A DNA stretch of 35,162 nt from Gammaproteobacteria bacterium (GTDB lineage Bacteria > Pseudomonadota > Gammaproteobacteria > Pseudomonadales > Azotimanducaceae), in contig JAFIFL010000012.1 in the NCBI GenBank assembly GCA_020832055.1, positions 1 to 35,162 of the forward strand, in the 5' to 3' direction. Of this stretch, positions 7,468 through 19,872 are shown piece after piece (the first letter of the stretch is position 1; each line of letters starts with the position of its first letter). A program made the position numbers and the translations under genes. Below the pieces are notes generated by a model. It was not told the DNA's origin and made no database searches. It saw only the letters and a list, made by a program, of their open reading frames with translations.

Positions 7468-9594
7468 TCAACCTGCAATGCTGCGCCGGAATGGCGGCAG
7501 GCTGTCGAGAATGGCGCGGCCATAGCGACGGCTGACGATGCGCCGGTCGAGCAGGGTCACCTTGCCGGTGTCGGACTCCGAGCGCAGCAGGCGGCCGCAG
7601 GCCTGTTTCAGCTTCAGCGCCGCATCCGGAACGCTGACTTCCATGAAGGGATTGCGGCCCTGGCTCTCGAGCCACTCAGCCACCGCCGCCTCTACCGGAT
7701 CGTCCGGAACCGCGAACGGCAGCTTGGTGATGATCACATGACGGCAATGATCGCCAGCGAGGTCCACGCCCTCGGAGAAGCTGGCCAGGCCGAAGATCAC
7801 GCTGCCACGGCCCGCGTCGATGCGCTCGCGGTGGGCCTTCAAGATCCGCGCCTTGGTCATGTCGGCCTGGCTCAGGACCCGTTCGAGGAAGGCCGGCGGC
7901 AGCGCAGCCGTCACCGCTGACAGCTGCCGCCAGGAGGTGAAGATCACCAGCGTGCCTTCTGCCGGGTCCACCAGGCCCGGCAGCAGGCTGGCGATCTCCG
8001 CATTGTGGTCGTCACTGCGGCCGGGGTCCGACTTCATGGCGGGCACGACCAGCTCCGCCGCGTCCTCATAGGGCAGGCTGGAGGGCGCAATCAGGTAGCG
8101 CGTATCGTCCGGGACGCCGACACCCTCGGCGAAGCGACGGAAGCCATCCGTGGAGGTGAGCGTGGCAGACGTCACCACCGCTCCGTGACAGGCCTCCCAC
8201 AGCGCGGCAGAAAGCGAAGCACCGGCCTGCAGCGGGGATGACTGGAACTCCAGATCGAAGCTCTGTTCGTGATCCACCCGTGACACCCAGCGTGCCTGCA
8301 CACCGTCTCCCGGCAGCGCGAAGTCCTCCCACAGCGCCAGCGCACCCTCCACGCGCCCGGCATGCTGAGACAAACCCTCGGTCCAGGCCTGAAAGGCTTC
8401 GCGCTCACCGCGGTCGTCATCGCCCAGGGTCGCCAATCGGTCGAGGACAGTCTGCAGCGCCGCCGCGATCTCCCGATGCCCACCGGCCAGTTCCCGGGCC
8501 AGCTCCACCATGGCGGCGGGCACTTCACCGTGGGCGAAGCGATGGGTGGGCCGCCCCCCGGCACGACCCTCGAATCCGCGCTGCGGTGCGGCAATGTCCT
8601 GCAGCGCTTCCCCGAGTTCCAGCATGGTGCGCAGGTTCTGCCGCAGGGGCTCGGAAGTGGTCGCCACCCGCATGGCGGCATCCACCAGAGCGTGATCGCG
8701 GCCGCTGCGCTGAGACAGGGTGCCAAGGAGTTTGTCCACTGCTTCCAGGGTCTGCACGCTGGAAAGGATCCGGGTGAAGCGGCGCAGGTGCCCGAGCGCT
8801 TTGTCCGCCAGGTGATGACCTTCGTCGAAGATATAGATGGTGGACTCAGGCTCCGGCAGCACCACACCGCCACCGAGCGCGAGATCGGACAGTACCAGGT
8901 CGTGGTTGGCCACGATCACGTCCGCCTGCCCGATGCGCTCCCGAGCCAGATAGTACGGGCAGTCCCGGAAGAAGCCACAGCGCGGCCCGCTACAGCCGCG
9001 GTGATCCATGGTGGCACCGGACCAGACGCCATCGTCGACCGCCCGCTGCCAGCCCTCGCGATCGCCGTCCCACGCGCCGCGCCGCAGGTCGTCGAGCATG
9101 TCGCGGTACAGCGCCCGGGCCGCCACGCCCACCGGCGCCGCGTTCTCGAACAGTTCCCCCGGCACACCGGCGTTGTCGTCCACCAGGTAACGATCGAGAC
9201 GGGCCGGGCAGGCGTAGCGCCCGCGTCCCTTGGCGAGGGCATAGGTGAAGCGCAGCCCCGCATGCTCAGCCAGATCCGGCAGATCCCGGTCCACCAGCTG
9301 ATCCTGCAGCGCCACGGTGGCGGTGGAGATCACCAGCTTGAGGTCCAGTGCCTGGGCCACCGGAATGGCGGCGAGTCCGTAGGCCACGGTCTTGCCGGTA
9401 CCCGTGCCCGCCTCGACCACGCAGATCCGCCCGCTGTCGTTGCCGCCGGCAAGCGTCCGCGCGATCTCGGCAATCATCAGGCGCTGGCCACGACGTGGGG
9501 TGAACGCACGAGCCGCCAACCAGGCCCGGTAGGCATCCTGGATGGTCGCACGCAGGCCCGCGTCGAGGCCGCCATGGGCAAAGGCTTCACTCAT
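7468..9594 (-). CDS. dinG: ATP-dependent DNA helicase DinG
   Basis: This 708-residue superfamily 2 helicase is of the XPD/DinG iron-sulfur type. Walker A is EAGTGTGKT (61-69). The four cysteines expected to hold the [4Fe-4S] cluster are C129, C201, C206 and C212. The DEAH-box position reads DEGH (257-260). Helicase motifs near the C-terminus include FGLASFSEGVDL and the arginine-finger block QACGRLLRSE. DinG unwinds DNA 5' to 3', including D-loops and R-loops. The length matches the family. It converges on the eIF-2B-like gene and lies 104 bp downstream of the transglycosylase-like gene. No Shine-Dalgarno sequence is visible, while a good -10 hexamer lies only 7 nt before ATG. I see no LexA box of the CTG-N10-CAG type in that gap. 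Confidence 0.93.
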   Translation of the reverse strand: MSEAFAHGGLDAGLRATIQDAYRAWLAARAFTPRRGQRLMIAEIARTLAGGNDSGRICVVEAGTGTGKTVAYGLAAIPVAQALDLKLVISTATVALQDQLVDRDLPDLAEHAGLRFTYALAKGRGRYACPARLDRYLVDDNAGVPGELFENAAPVGVAARALYRDMLDDLRRGAWDGDREGWQRAVDDGVWSGATMDHRGCSGPRCGFFRDCPYYLARERIGQADVIVANHDLVLSDLALGGGVVLPEPESTIYIFDEGHHLADKALGHLRRFTRILSSVQTLEAVDKLLGTLSQRSGRDHALVDAAMRVATTSEPLRQNLRTMLELGEALQDIAAPQRGFEGRAGGRPTHRFAHGEVPAAMVELARELAGGHREIAAALQTVLDRLATLGDDDRGEREAFQAWTEGLSQHAGRVEGALALWEDFALPGDGVQARWVSRVDHEQSFDLEFQSSPLQAGASLSAALWEACHGAVVTSATLTSTDGFRRFAEGVGVPDDTRYLIAPSSLPYEDAAELVVPAMKSDPGRSDDHNAEIASLLPGLVDPAEGTLVIFTSWRQLSAVTAALPPAFLERVLSQADMTKARILKAHRERIDAGRGSVIFGLASFSEGVDLAGDHCRHVIITKLPFAVPDDPVEAAVAEWLESQGRNPFMEVSVPDAALKLKQACGRLLRSESDTGKVTLLDRRIVSRRYGRAILDSLPPFRRSIAG

Positions 9595-9601
9595 GGCGGG
9601 C

Positions 9602-9607
9602 AGTATA
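9602..9607 (-). promoter_or_regulatory. candidate -10 element of dinG
   Basis: On the minus strand TATACT (5 of 6 matches to TATAAT) ends 7 nt before the dinG ATG. No convincing -35 hexamer is found 16-18 nt upstream. A start site 6-8 nt downstream would fall at or next to the A of ATG, consistent with a leaderless transcript. Confidence 0.4.
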
Positions 9608-9632
9608 GCGATGGGAGAGCCGTCGGGGTGGC

Positions 9633-9674
9633 GGAGATTGACCCCGATAGCTGTAGGCTGGGGCTACAATCTCC
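9633..9674. terminator. imperfect inverted repeat downstream of the transglycosylase-like gene
   Basis: Arms GGAGATTG (9633-9640) and CAATCTCC (9667-9674) are perfectly complementary over 8 bp. An inner CCCC (9642-9645) can pair with GGGG (9660-9663) across a small bulge. An alternative inner pairing is TGTAG (9652-9656) with CTACA (9664-9668). It lies 25 nt after the stop of the minus-strand gene ending at 9699 and just upstream of the dinG promoter. A transcription terminator is likely, though there is no T-run. An operator for dinG is the alternative. Confidence 0.45.
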
Positions 9675-9698
9675 TGTCGAAGGTGCAGCTATGGGGCT

Positions 9699-13436
<3,738 letters not shown>

Positions 13437-13460
13437 GGTCCAGCCTCCTCGCCTGCTTCG

Positions 13461-13508
13461 TCATCATGCCGCCTCTCATGCCGCCTCTCATGCTGCCCCT
13501 CACCCTGC
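13461..13508 (-). repeat. 12-bp tandem repeat (four units) carrying serial in-frame stop codons
   Basis: Read on the minus strand, four consecutive 12-mers span the 3' end of smc: GCAGGGTGAGGG, GCAGCATGAGAG, GCGGCATGAGAG and GCGGCATGATGA. The TGA lies at the same place in each, in the smc frame. The genuine smc stop is the first. The following ones are at 13488-13490, 13476-13478, 13464-13466 and 13461-13463. Confidence 0.85.
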
Positions 13509-16500
13509 CATAGCCGCGGCCTGTTCCACATCCACCGTCACCAGGCGGGAGACGCCCGCCTCCTGCATGGTCACGCCCATCAGCTGTTCAGCCATTTCCA
13601 TGGTGATCTTGTTGTGGGTGATGAAGATGAACTGAACCTCGCGACCCATTTCCGTCAGCAGCCGGCAGAAGCGCCCCACGTTGGCATCATCCAGGGGCGC
13701 GTCGACTTCGTCGAGCATGCAGAACGGCGCCGGATTGAGCTGAAAGATCGAGAATACCAGGGCAATGGCGGTGAGCGCCTTCTCGCCGCCGGACAGCAGG
13801 TGAATGGAGGCATTCCGCTTGCCGGGAGGCCGCGCCATGATGGTGACGCCGGTATCGAGCAGGTCGTCACCGGTCAGCTCCAGATAGGCGTGGCCGCCAC
13901 CAAAGACCTTCGGGAACAGCTCCTGCAGCCCATGATTGACTTTGTCGAAGGTCTCCTTGAAGCGGGCCCGGGTCTCACGATCGATCTTGCGGATGGCCTC
14001 TTCCAGGGTGTTCAGGGCCTCCACCAGATCCGCGTTCTGGGCATCCAAGTAGTTCTTGCGCTCGGATTCCTGCTCGTATTCCTCGATGGCGGCGAGATTG
14101 ATGGGCCCGAGCCGGTTGATGCGGGCGTCGAGCTGCTTGAGTGCCTGCTGCCAGGCATCTTCGTTGGCGCCTTCAGCCATCCCGGCGAGCACCGTGGCGG
14201 CATCGGCGCCGCTCTCGGCCAGCTGCTCCTCCAGGGTCCGGCGACGGACTTCCACCGCCTGCCGTTCCATGCGCGCCGTTTCGAGGGCCGACTGCTCGGC
14301 CTGCACCCGCTCCTCGGTGGCCGCCCGCTCCTGCTCCATTTCGCGCAGACCGGTCTCCGCCAGGGTCTGGGCATCCCGGGCCGCAGCCAGCGCCTTTTCT
14401 ACTTCCAGGCGCCGGGCCAGTTCCGTCTCCAGTTCGCCCCGCAGTTCGGTCAGCGGTGCCCGGGCCTCGCCGATGGCTTCTTCGAGGGCCGCCAGACGCT
14501 CGGCGAGCTCCTCCTGCTGGCTGCGCAGACGGCTGGCAGCCGTGCGGGTCGACTCCAGCTGATTGCCGAGGTTCTGCCGTTTGAGCTCCAGTTCGTAGGC
14601 CGCATCGCGCCGCGCCCGGGCCTGCTGACGCGCCTCTTCCAGCAGCGCCCGACTGCTGTCCCGGCGGTTGAGCAGTTCTTCACGCCGCGACTCCAGTTCA
14701 GCCATGGCCGCTTCCGCTTCGCTGCGGGCTTCCCGGGCGGCTTCGATCTGCCGCCGTTCGCTGGCCAGCAGCTCTTCGAGTTCGGCCCGCTCCCGCACCA
14801 ACCGCTCCTGCCGGGCCGAGGCGGCTTCCAGGCGGGCCTGGGCCGCGCTGCGTTCGGCACGCAGGCTGCCGTGCTGACGACTGAGCTCACTCAGGGCCTG
14901 CTGGGCCTCGGCCCGCGCCTGCTCGAGGCTGCCACGCTCGCCGCGCAACCGCGCGACCGTGTCCTCGAAGGCGTCGGCGCGCTCGCCGAGTTCCGCGATG
15001 GTGGCCGCAAGCGCCTCGATCTCCTGGGCCCGACGCAGCACACCCCGCCCTGCCGCATCACCGCGGGACAGCCGCAGCCAGCGCCGGCCGATGAGAATGC
15101 CATCCCGGGTGACGATGCTCTCGCGGGGCCCGAGCCGATCACGCAGCGCCAGTGCCGAGGCCAGATTCTCCGTCGCCCAACAGCCACCGAGCAGTGACGC
15201 CAGATCGTCATCCGCCTCGACCAGATCCAGCAGCCGCATGCGGCCATGGGGATCGTCCCCAGGAGCAGCACTCGACGGCCGGCCGCCCTCGAACAGGGTC
15301 AGTTCCACGTCGTCCAGCGCCATGGCCGCTTCCGCAGGCGCATCGAGGACGTCCACCACCACAGCCTGCAGGGCATTGCCCAGCGCAGCCTCGACGGCGG
15401 TTTCCCATCCCGACTGCACGTGCAATCGCTCCCCGAGTCGCGGTTTGCGATCCAGGCCGCGATCCGCGAGCCAGTTGCGGGTGGCAGCATCCTGCCGGCC
15501 CAGGGCGGATTCCTGCAGCGCCTCCAGTGACGCCTTGCGGCCGGTCTGGATCTGGACCTGCCCGCGGGCATCGGCCAGCTGCCGCTCGGCTTCCTCCAGG
15601 CCGCTGCGGTTCTCGGCAACCCGCAGCGCCAGCGCTTCCAGTTCGGTCTCCTGGCCGGCCATGCTCTGCTCGACGGCTTCCACGCGGGCATCGAGATCGC
15701 CGAGATCGCTGGCTTCAACGTCGGCGCCGGCGGCATCCACGTCCGAGGTCAGACGCTCCAGCCGCTGGTTGGTGCGCCCCAGTGACTGCTCGAGCTGGGC
15801 AATGCGGGAAGCTTCCACCTCCGCCCGGCGCCGGGGCTCCGCGGCCGCCTGATTGAAGCTGTCCCATTCCTGCTGCCACGCCTGCATGGTGGCCTCGGCC
15901 TCCTCCAGCGCCGCTGCGGCCGCTTCGTCCCGGGCCGCGATCGCATCCCGCTCCGGTTCGATGGCCACCAGCGCCGCTTCGAGCTCCTCGATCCGACGGG
16001 CATCCAGCTCCAGGTGCCGGGCACCCTCCTCCCGGCGGCTGCGGGCAGCGGCCAGATCTGTTTCGAGCTGCCTGACCCGCTGGTCCCGGGCCCGCAGGTT
16101 CTCCTCCAGCCGCGCCAGGGTGGCGCCAAGTTCGTAGAAACGTTGCTGCACCTTGCTGGTGGCTTCCACCAGATCGGCGTTGCGCTCCCGCTCGGTCTCG
16201 ATCCGCGTGAGCACCGCCTGGCGACCGGCCCGAACCTGCTCCAGGCCGACTTCGAGCTGATTGACCCGGTTGTTGTGCCCTTCCATCTCGGCGGTCATGG
16301 CCTGCCAGCGCAGGGCCAGCAGCTCCGCCTTGAGCTTGCGCTCCTCGGCCTTGTACTCCCGGTACTTCTCCGCCGACCGGGCCTGACGCTGCAGGCGGGC
16401 GAGCTGACGCTCGAGCTCCTCACGCAGATCATTGAGACGGTCGAGATTCTCGCGGGTGTGCCGGATGCGGTTTTCGGTCTCCCGCCGCCGCTCCTTGTAG

Positions 16501-17015
16501 CGGGAGATGCCCGCCGCTTCCTCCAGGTGGTTGCGCAGATCCTCGGGGCGGGCCTCGATCAGGTTGGAGATCATCCCCTGTTCGATGATCGAGTAACTGC
16601 GGGGGCCGAGGCCCGTGCCGAGGAAGATGTCCTGGATGTCGCGACGCCGGCAGCGGACACCGTTGAGGAAATAGATGGACTGAGCGTCGCGGGTCACCTG
16701 CCGGCGGATGGCGATCTCGGCAAAGGTCGCATACTGGCCCCCTGCCCGGCCGTCACTGTTGTCGAACACCAGTTCGATGCTGGCCTGGGCCGTGGGCTTG
16801 CGGGTGTTGGAGCCGTTGAAGATGACGTCGGTGATGGACTCGCCGCGCAGCTGCTTGGCGGAACTCTCCCCCATGACCCAGCGCACGGCGTCGATGACGT
16901 TGGACTTGCCACAGCCATTCGGTCCGACCACGGCGGTCAGATTGCTCGGAAACGACACCGTGGTCGGATCGACGAAGGACTTGAAGCCCGCGAGCTTGAT
17001 TCGCTTCAGGCGCAT
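13500..17015 (-). CDS. smc: chromosome segregation protein SMC
   Basis: This 1171-residue condensin-type ATPase has an N-terminal Walker A motif GPNGCGKS (31-38), the QLRGES block after it, and two very long coiled coils rich in Glu, Arg, Ala and Gln. These flank a hinge at roughly 515-660. The C-terminal head holds the signature motif LSGGEKAL (1074-1081) and Walker B FCMLDE (1098-1103). SMC dimers with ScpA/ScpB organise and separate replicated chromosomes. The ATG at 17015 gives the usual start MRLKRIKLAGFKSF. The presence of bacterial SMC instead of MukB separates this organism from the enteric and Vibrio-type lineages. It is first in the smc-zipA-ligA unit, with a candidate promoter at 17082-17110. 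Confidence 0.97.
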   Translation of the reverse strand: MRLKRIKLAGFKSFVDPTTVSFPSNLTAVVGPNGCGKSNVIDAVRWVMGESSAKQLRGESITDVIFNGSNTRKPTAQASIELVFDNSDGRAGGQYATFAEIAIRRQVTRDAQSIYFLNGVRCRRRDIQDIFLGTGLGPRSYSIIEQGMISNLIEARPEDLRNHLEEAAGISRYKERRRETENRIRHTRENLDRLNDLREELERQLARLQRQARSAEKYREYKAEERKLKAELLALRWQAMTAEMEGHNNRVNQLEVGLEQVRAGRQAVLTRIETERERNADLVEATSKVQQRFYELGATLARLEENLRARDQRVRQLETDLAAARSRREEGARHLELDARRIEELEAALVAIEPERDAIAARDEAAAAALEEAEATMQAWQQEWDSFNQAAAEPRRRAEVEASRIAQLEQSLGRTNQRLERLTSDVDAAGADVEASDLGDLDARVEAVEQSMAGQETELEALALRVAENRSGLEEAERQLADARGQVQIQTGRKASLEALQESALGRQDAATRNWLADRGLDRKPRLGERLHVQSGWETAVEAALGNALQAVVVDVLDAPAEAAMALDDVELTLFEGGRPSSAAPGDDPHGRMRLLDLVEADDDLASLLGGCWATENLASALALRDRLGPRESIVTRDGILIGRRWLRLSRGDAAGRGVLRRAQEIEALAATIAELGERADAFEDTVARLRGERGSLEQARAEAQQALSELSRQHGSLRAERSAAQARLEAASARQERLVRERAELEELLASERRQIEAAREARSEAEAAMAELESRREELLNRRDSSRALLEEARQQARARRDAAYELELKRQNLGNQLESTRTAASRLRSQQEELAERLAALEEAIGEARAPLTELRGELETELARRLEVEKALAAARDAQTLAETGLREMEQERAATEERVQAEQSALETARMERQAVEVRRRTLEEQLAESGADAATVLAGMAEGANEDAWQQALKQLDARINRLGPINLAAIEEYEQESERKNYLDAQNADLVEALNTLEEAIRKIDRETRARFKETFDKVNHGLQELFPKVFGGGHAYLELTGDDLLDTGVTIMARPPGKRNASIHLLSGGEKALTAIALVFSIFQLNPAPFCMLDEVDAPLDDANVGRFCRLLTEMGREVQFIFITHNKITMEMAEQLMGVTMQEAGVSRLVTVDVEQAAAMAG

Positions 17016-17081
17016 GGATTGGCGGCGTGCCCCAAGGTTGGTCCCACAGCATGCGGAACCCGGATTCGCTATGGGCGGAAA

Positions 17082-17110
17082 AGTCTATCGAGTATTGGCA
17101 GGCAGGTCAC
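17082..17110 (-). promoter_or_regulatory. candidate sigma-70 promoter for smc
   Basis: On the minus strand GTGACC (17105-17110) and TAGACT (17082-17087) are separated by 17 nt. Each matches four of six consensus positions, and the pair lies about 66 nt upstream of the smc ATG. It is a visual match only. Confidence 0.35.
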
Positions 17111-17135
17111 GGGCGCCGAGCCCATCCTGCGCCCG
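17110..17135 (-). terminator. hairpin after ccmI
   Basis: A 7-bp perfect stem (CGGGCGC / GCGCCCG) with a 12-nt loop lies 8 nt after the ccmI stop at the end of the ccm operon. There is no T-tract, and it abuts the candidate smc promoter. Confidence 0.35.
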
Positions 17136-17142
17136 GTCTGGC

Positions 17143-18801
17143 CTACTCGACCACACGATCGATGAGGACATTCACCACCCGGCCTCGACTGCCGGGATCG
17201 AGGGTGGCACTGACGCCTTCGAGATCCCCGGGGCGCGCCGCCACGCCGCCATCCGCGGACACCCGCGCCACGATCTGCATGCGACTCACGCCGGACAGCG
17301 GCCGCTCAGGCGTCATGGCCATGGCATCATCGAGTGTCACCAGCAGCGGCAGCTCATCGGCCCGATGGCGGGCCACCGCCAGGGGGGCCGGCGGACCGCC
17401 CACCTCGCGGGCGAAGACGAACAGCGTGGCTCCGGGTGGAATCGACACGTCATCGCCCGCCTCCACCAGGACCCGCACCGCAGCAGGCGCCGCCACCTGC
17501 TGTGGCGTCGCCGCCGCAGGCTGCTCCGCCCCGAGCCGAAGCCGGACCGGTGCTGCCCCTGAGGTGGACACTGGCCCGGCGCTGCGTTCGAGGTCACCCG
17601 CGCCGCGCTCGGCGGTGCCCGCGCGCGACAGTCTGGCCACCACTTCCACCTCATCGACGCTGTCGAGGGCCATTTCCGGCGCCATGGCATCGTCCACGCT
17701 GAGGTCTACACTCAGTCGCGACGCAGGGCGCAGACGCTGCACCGCCAGCGGCATGGGTGGGCCGCCAACCGGACGCGCCATGACGAACACCGCCGCATTC
17801 GGAGGCAGGTCCGCCAGCACGGCTTCGGACATCGTCACCTGAACGCGGATGACGCCGGGAGGGCTCACGGCATCGCCTGCGGGTTCCCCTCCGGGCTCCG
17901 GCAGCAGAACGGGCAGGCCTGCCAGTTCCCGGGACCGCGCCAGGCCGTCGCTGAGGAAGGTACGGCGCTCGCCTTCGGGCACACCACTGGCCAGCACCTG
18001 CTCGAAGAGGCCCGCCGCTTCCGAGAAGCGGCCATCCTGGAAGGCATCCATGGCCAGGATTTCGAGCATGATGGGTTGACCCGGTGCCAGTTCGAGCACC
18101 CGGTCCATCGGTTCCCGGACCCGGGACGTGATCTGCCGGTCATCCGCCAGATACAGCGCCTGGACCAGAAACACCAGCGGGCCGGGCTCGTCGGGCATCA
18201 GCGCCGACACCCGCTCGAAGGCCCGCCCGGCGCGCTCGAACTCACCCTGGTTCAGGGCCGTCCGGCCCAGCAGGAACCAGCCATCCGCGTCATCCGGATT
18301 GGCCGCGAGCCTGGCGTCGAGGCGATCCATCAGCTGATTGACCTGCCGGTCGTCGTGGGCGCCAGCGGGCCGCTGCTCCACCGCCCGCAGCTCCCGCGCC
18401 AGGGCCAGTTCGTCCTGATAACCCAGGGACAGTCCCCAGTCGGCATAAAGGACGAGCGCGAGCAGCGGTACGGCCGCCGCCCCCACCCACAACAGCGAAC
18501 CGCCGCGGGACACCGCTTCCGGTTCCGCCGCCAAGGGCGCGTCGAGCTCGGTCAGATCGTCGATGTCACCGAGCAGGGAGCGTTCCAGTTCGGACCGCAG
18601 CACCTTGTACTCGTCGTCGCTGATGCGCCCTTCGTCGCGGTCCGCATCGAGCTCGGCCAGACGATCCTCGAAGATCGCCAGATTCGAATGGGCACGAATG
18701 CGGGCAGCCCGGTTCTCGCTGCGACCGCGGAACAGCGGCCAGAGGGTGAAGGCGACCGCCGCAGCGGCCATGGCCACGACAATGATCCAGAATCCGGTCA
18801 T
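17143..18801 (-). CDS. ccmI: cytochrome c maturation protein CcmI (CycH) with a duplicated C-terminal domain
   Basis: CcmI is the apocytochrome-binding subunit of the System I heme ligation complex. This 552-residue protein has membrane segments at about 3-22 and 102-120 separated by a cytoplasmic coiled region, then a periplasmic TPR block (about 148-270). After that come two tandem copies of the CycH C-terminal domain. Copy 1 (about 318-410) has VFVMARPVGGPPMPLAV and VEVVARLSRAG. Copy 2 (about 442-535) has LFVFAREVGGPPAPLAV and MQIVARVSADG. Each ends in GDL followed by a linker. As far as I recall, family members usually carry one copy. It starts by an ATGA overlap with ccmH and is the last gene of the operon. 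Confidence 0.9.
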   Translation of the reverse strand: MTGFWIIVVAMAAAAVAFTLWPLFRGRSENRAARIRAHSNLAIFEDRLAELDADRDEGRISDDEYKVLRSELERSLLGDIDDLTELDAPLAAEPEAVSRGGSLLWVGAAAVPLLALVLYADWGLSLGYQDELALARELRAVEQRPAGAHDDRQVNQLMDRLDARLAANPDDADGWFLLGRTALNQGEFERAGRAFERVSALMPDEPGPLVFLVQALYLADDRQITSRVREPMDRVLELAPGQPIMLEILAMDAFQDGRFSEAAGLFEQVLASGVPEGERRTFLSDGLARSRELAGLPVLLPEPGGEPAGDAVSPPGVIRVQVTMSEAVLADLPPNAAVFVMARPVGGPPMPLAVQRLRPASRLSVDLSVDDAMAPEMALDSVDEVEVVARLSRAGTAERGAGDLERSAGPVSTSGAAPVRLRLGAEQPAAATPQQVAAPAAVRVLVEAGDDVSIPPGATLFVFAREVGGPPAPLAVARHRADELPLLVTLDDAMAMTPERPLSGVSRMQIVARVSADGGVAARPGDLEGVSATLDPGSRGRVVNVLIDRVVE

Positions 18802-19307
18802 GAGCGCGGCGGGACCCCGCTCGTGTCGGCTTCGAGCTGGCCGCGAAGTCGCGCCAGCCTTGCTTCGTCGTCGGCGGTGAGATCACCGGGGCCCAGACGC
18901 GCTTCCCGGCGCTGATTGCGGATCATCAAGGCGATGATGCCGAGGCCGAGAAACAGCAGCAGGAAGGGGCCCACCCAGAGTGCCGCCGTCTTCGCCGTGA
19001 AGCGCGGGTTGTAGAGAATGAAGTCACCGTAGCGGGACACCAGATAGTCGCGGATCTCCTGATCACTGTGTCCTTCACGGACCATGTTGGCCACGGTCCG
19101 ACGCAGGTCGCGGGCGATGGGCGCATCCGAACCCCAGAGGTTGGTGTTCAGGCACTTCGGACAGCGCAGCTCCGCATTCAGGGCATGGAAGCGGGCCTCC
19201 TGCTCGCGGGTGGCGAATTCGTAGACGTCGATGGAGGACGCCTGCGCATGGCCGGCCAACAGGGCCAGTCCCAGCACGAGAACCCGCAACAGGACTTCAG
19301 GACGCAT
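18798..19307 (-). CDS. ccmH: cytochrome c maturation thioredoxin-like protein CcmH
   Basis: CcmH is a membrane-anchored periplasmic oxidoreductase that handles the CXXCH cysteines of apocytochrome c during heme ligation. The 169-residue protein has a cleavable signal (1-23), the active-site motif RCPKC with C49 and C52, the family block APIARDLR, and one membrane segment near residues 108-128. The sequence after the CXXC is LNTNLWGSD rather than the commoner QNQ-type block, a modest divergence. The ATG at 19307 was chosen over a longer upstream reading because it begins the signal peptide directly. It overlaps the 3' end of ccmG by 11 nt. The ccmI start overlaps its stop as ATGA. Confidence 0.94.
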   Translation of the reverse strand: MRPEVLLRVLVLGLALLAGHAQASSIDVYEFATREQEARFHALNAELRCPKCLNTNLWGSDAPIARDLRRTVANMVREGHSDQEIRDYLVSRYGDFILYNPRFTAKTAALWVGPFLLLFLGLGIIALMIRNQRREARLGPGDLTADDEARLARLRGQLEADTSGVPPRS

Positions 19308-19872
19308 CGCGCAACTCCGCCAGGATCGGCGCCAGCTTGGTGTCCCAGACGCGCTGATCCACCGCGCCGACACGCTTGTAGCGGATCACGCCTTCGGCAT
19401 CCACGAGGAAGGTCTCCGGCGCACCGTAAACGCCGAGATCGATACCGAGACTGCCATCCGCATCCACCACCGAGAACACATAGGGGTTGCCGAAACGCGC
19501 CAGCCAGCGTCGCGCCTCGGCGGGGTTGTCCTTGTAGTTGATGCCGAAGATCGGCACACCGTACTCACGGGAAATGCGCGCCAGCTCGGCATGCTCGGCC
19601 CGACAGGTGGGGCACCAGGTGGCCCAGACGTTGAGCAGGAAGGGCTCGCCGTGCATGGCCTCGGAGCTGACGATGCGATCCGGCTCGTGCAGCACCGGCA
19701 AGGCGAACTCGGGCAACGGCTGATTCAGCAGCGCTGACGGCAGGGCGTGGGGGTCGCCGAGGCTGAAGCCGCGCCAAAGCAGCAGCAGCACCAGCAGGAA
19801 CACGCCCAGGGGAATGAACAGGCTGGCCCGATGGATGCCCGGCCTGGCCGTGGCTGCGTGCTGCTCACTCAT
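19297..19872 (-). CDS. ccmG: thiol:disulfide interchange protein CcmG (DsbE)
   Basis: This 191-residue periplasmic thioredoxin-fold protein is anchored by one N-terminal membrane segment (about 17-34). The active site is WCPTC with C87 and C90. The GVYGAPETF block holds the cis-proline loop and the acidic residue typical of CcmG. It reduces the disulfide of apocytochrome c or CcmH, receiving electrons from DsbD or CcdA, neither of which is encoded in this window. Its ATG overlaps the ccmF stop as ATGA, and its 3' end overlaps ccmH by 11 nt, so translation is probably coupled through this part of the operon. Confidence 0.96.
   Translation of the reverse strand: MSEQHAATARPGIHRASLFIPLGVFLLVLLLLWRGFSLGDPHALPSALLNQPLPEFALPVLHEPDRIVSSEAMHGEPFLLNVWATWCPTCRAEHAELARISREYGVPIFGINYKDNPAEARRWLARFGNPYVFSVVDADGSLGIDLGVYGAPETFLVDAEGVIRYKRVGAVDQRVWDTKLAPILAELRDAS

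Noticed and set aside
9651-9668. LexA-like box before dinG
   Set aside because: CTG and CA are present but the spacing does not fit CTG-N10-CAG.
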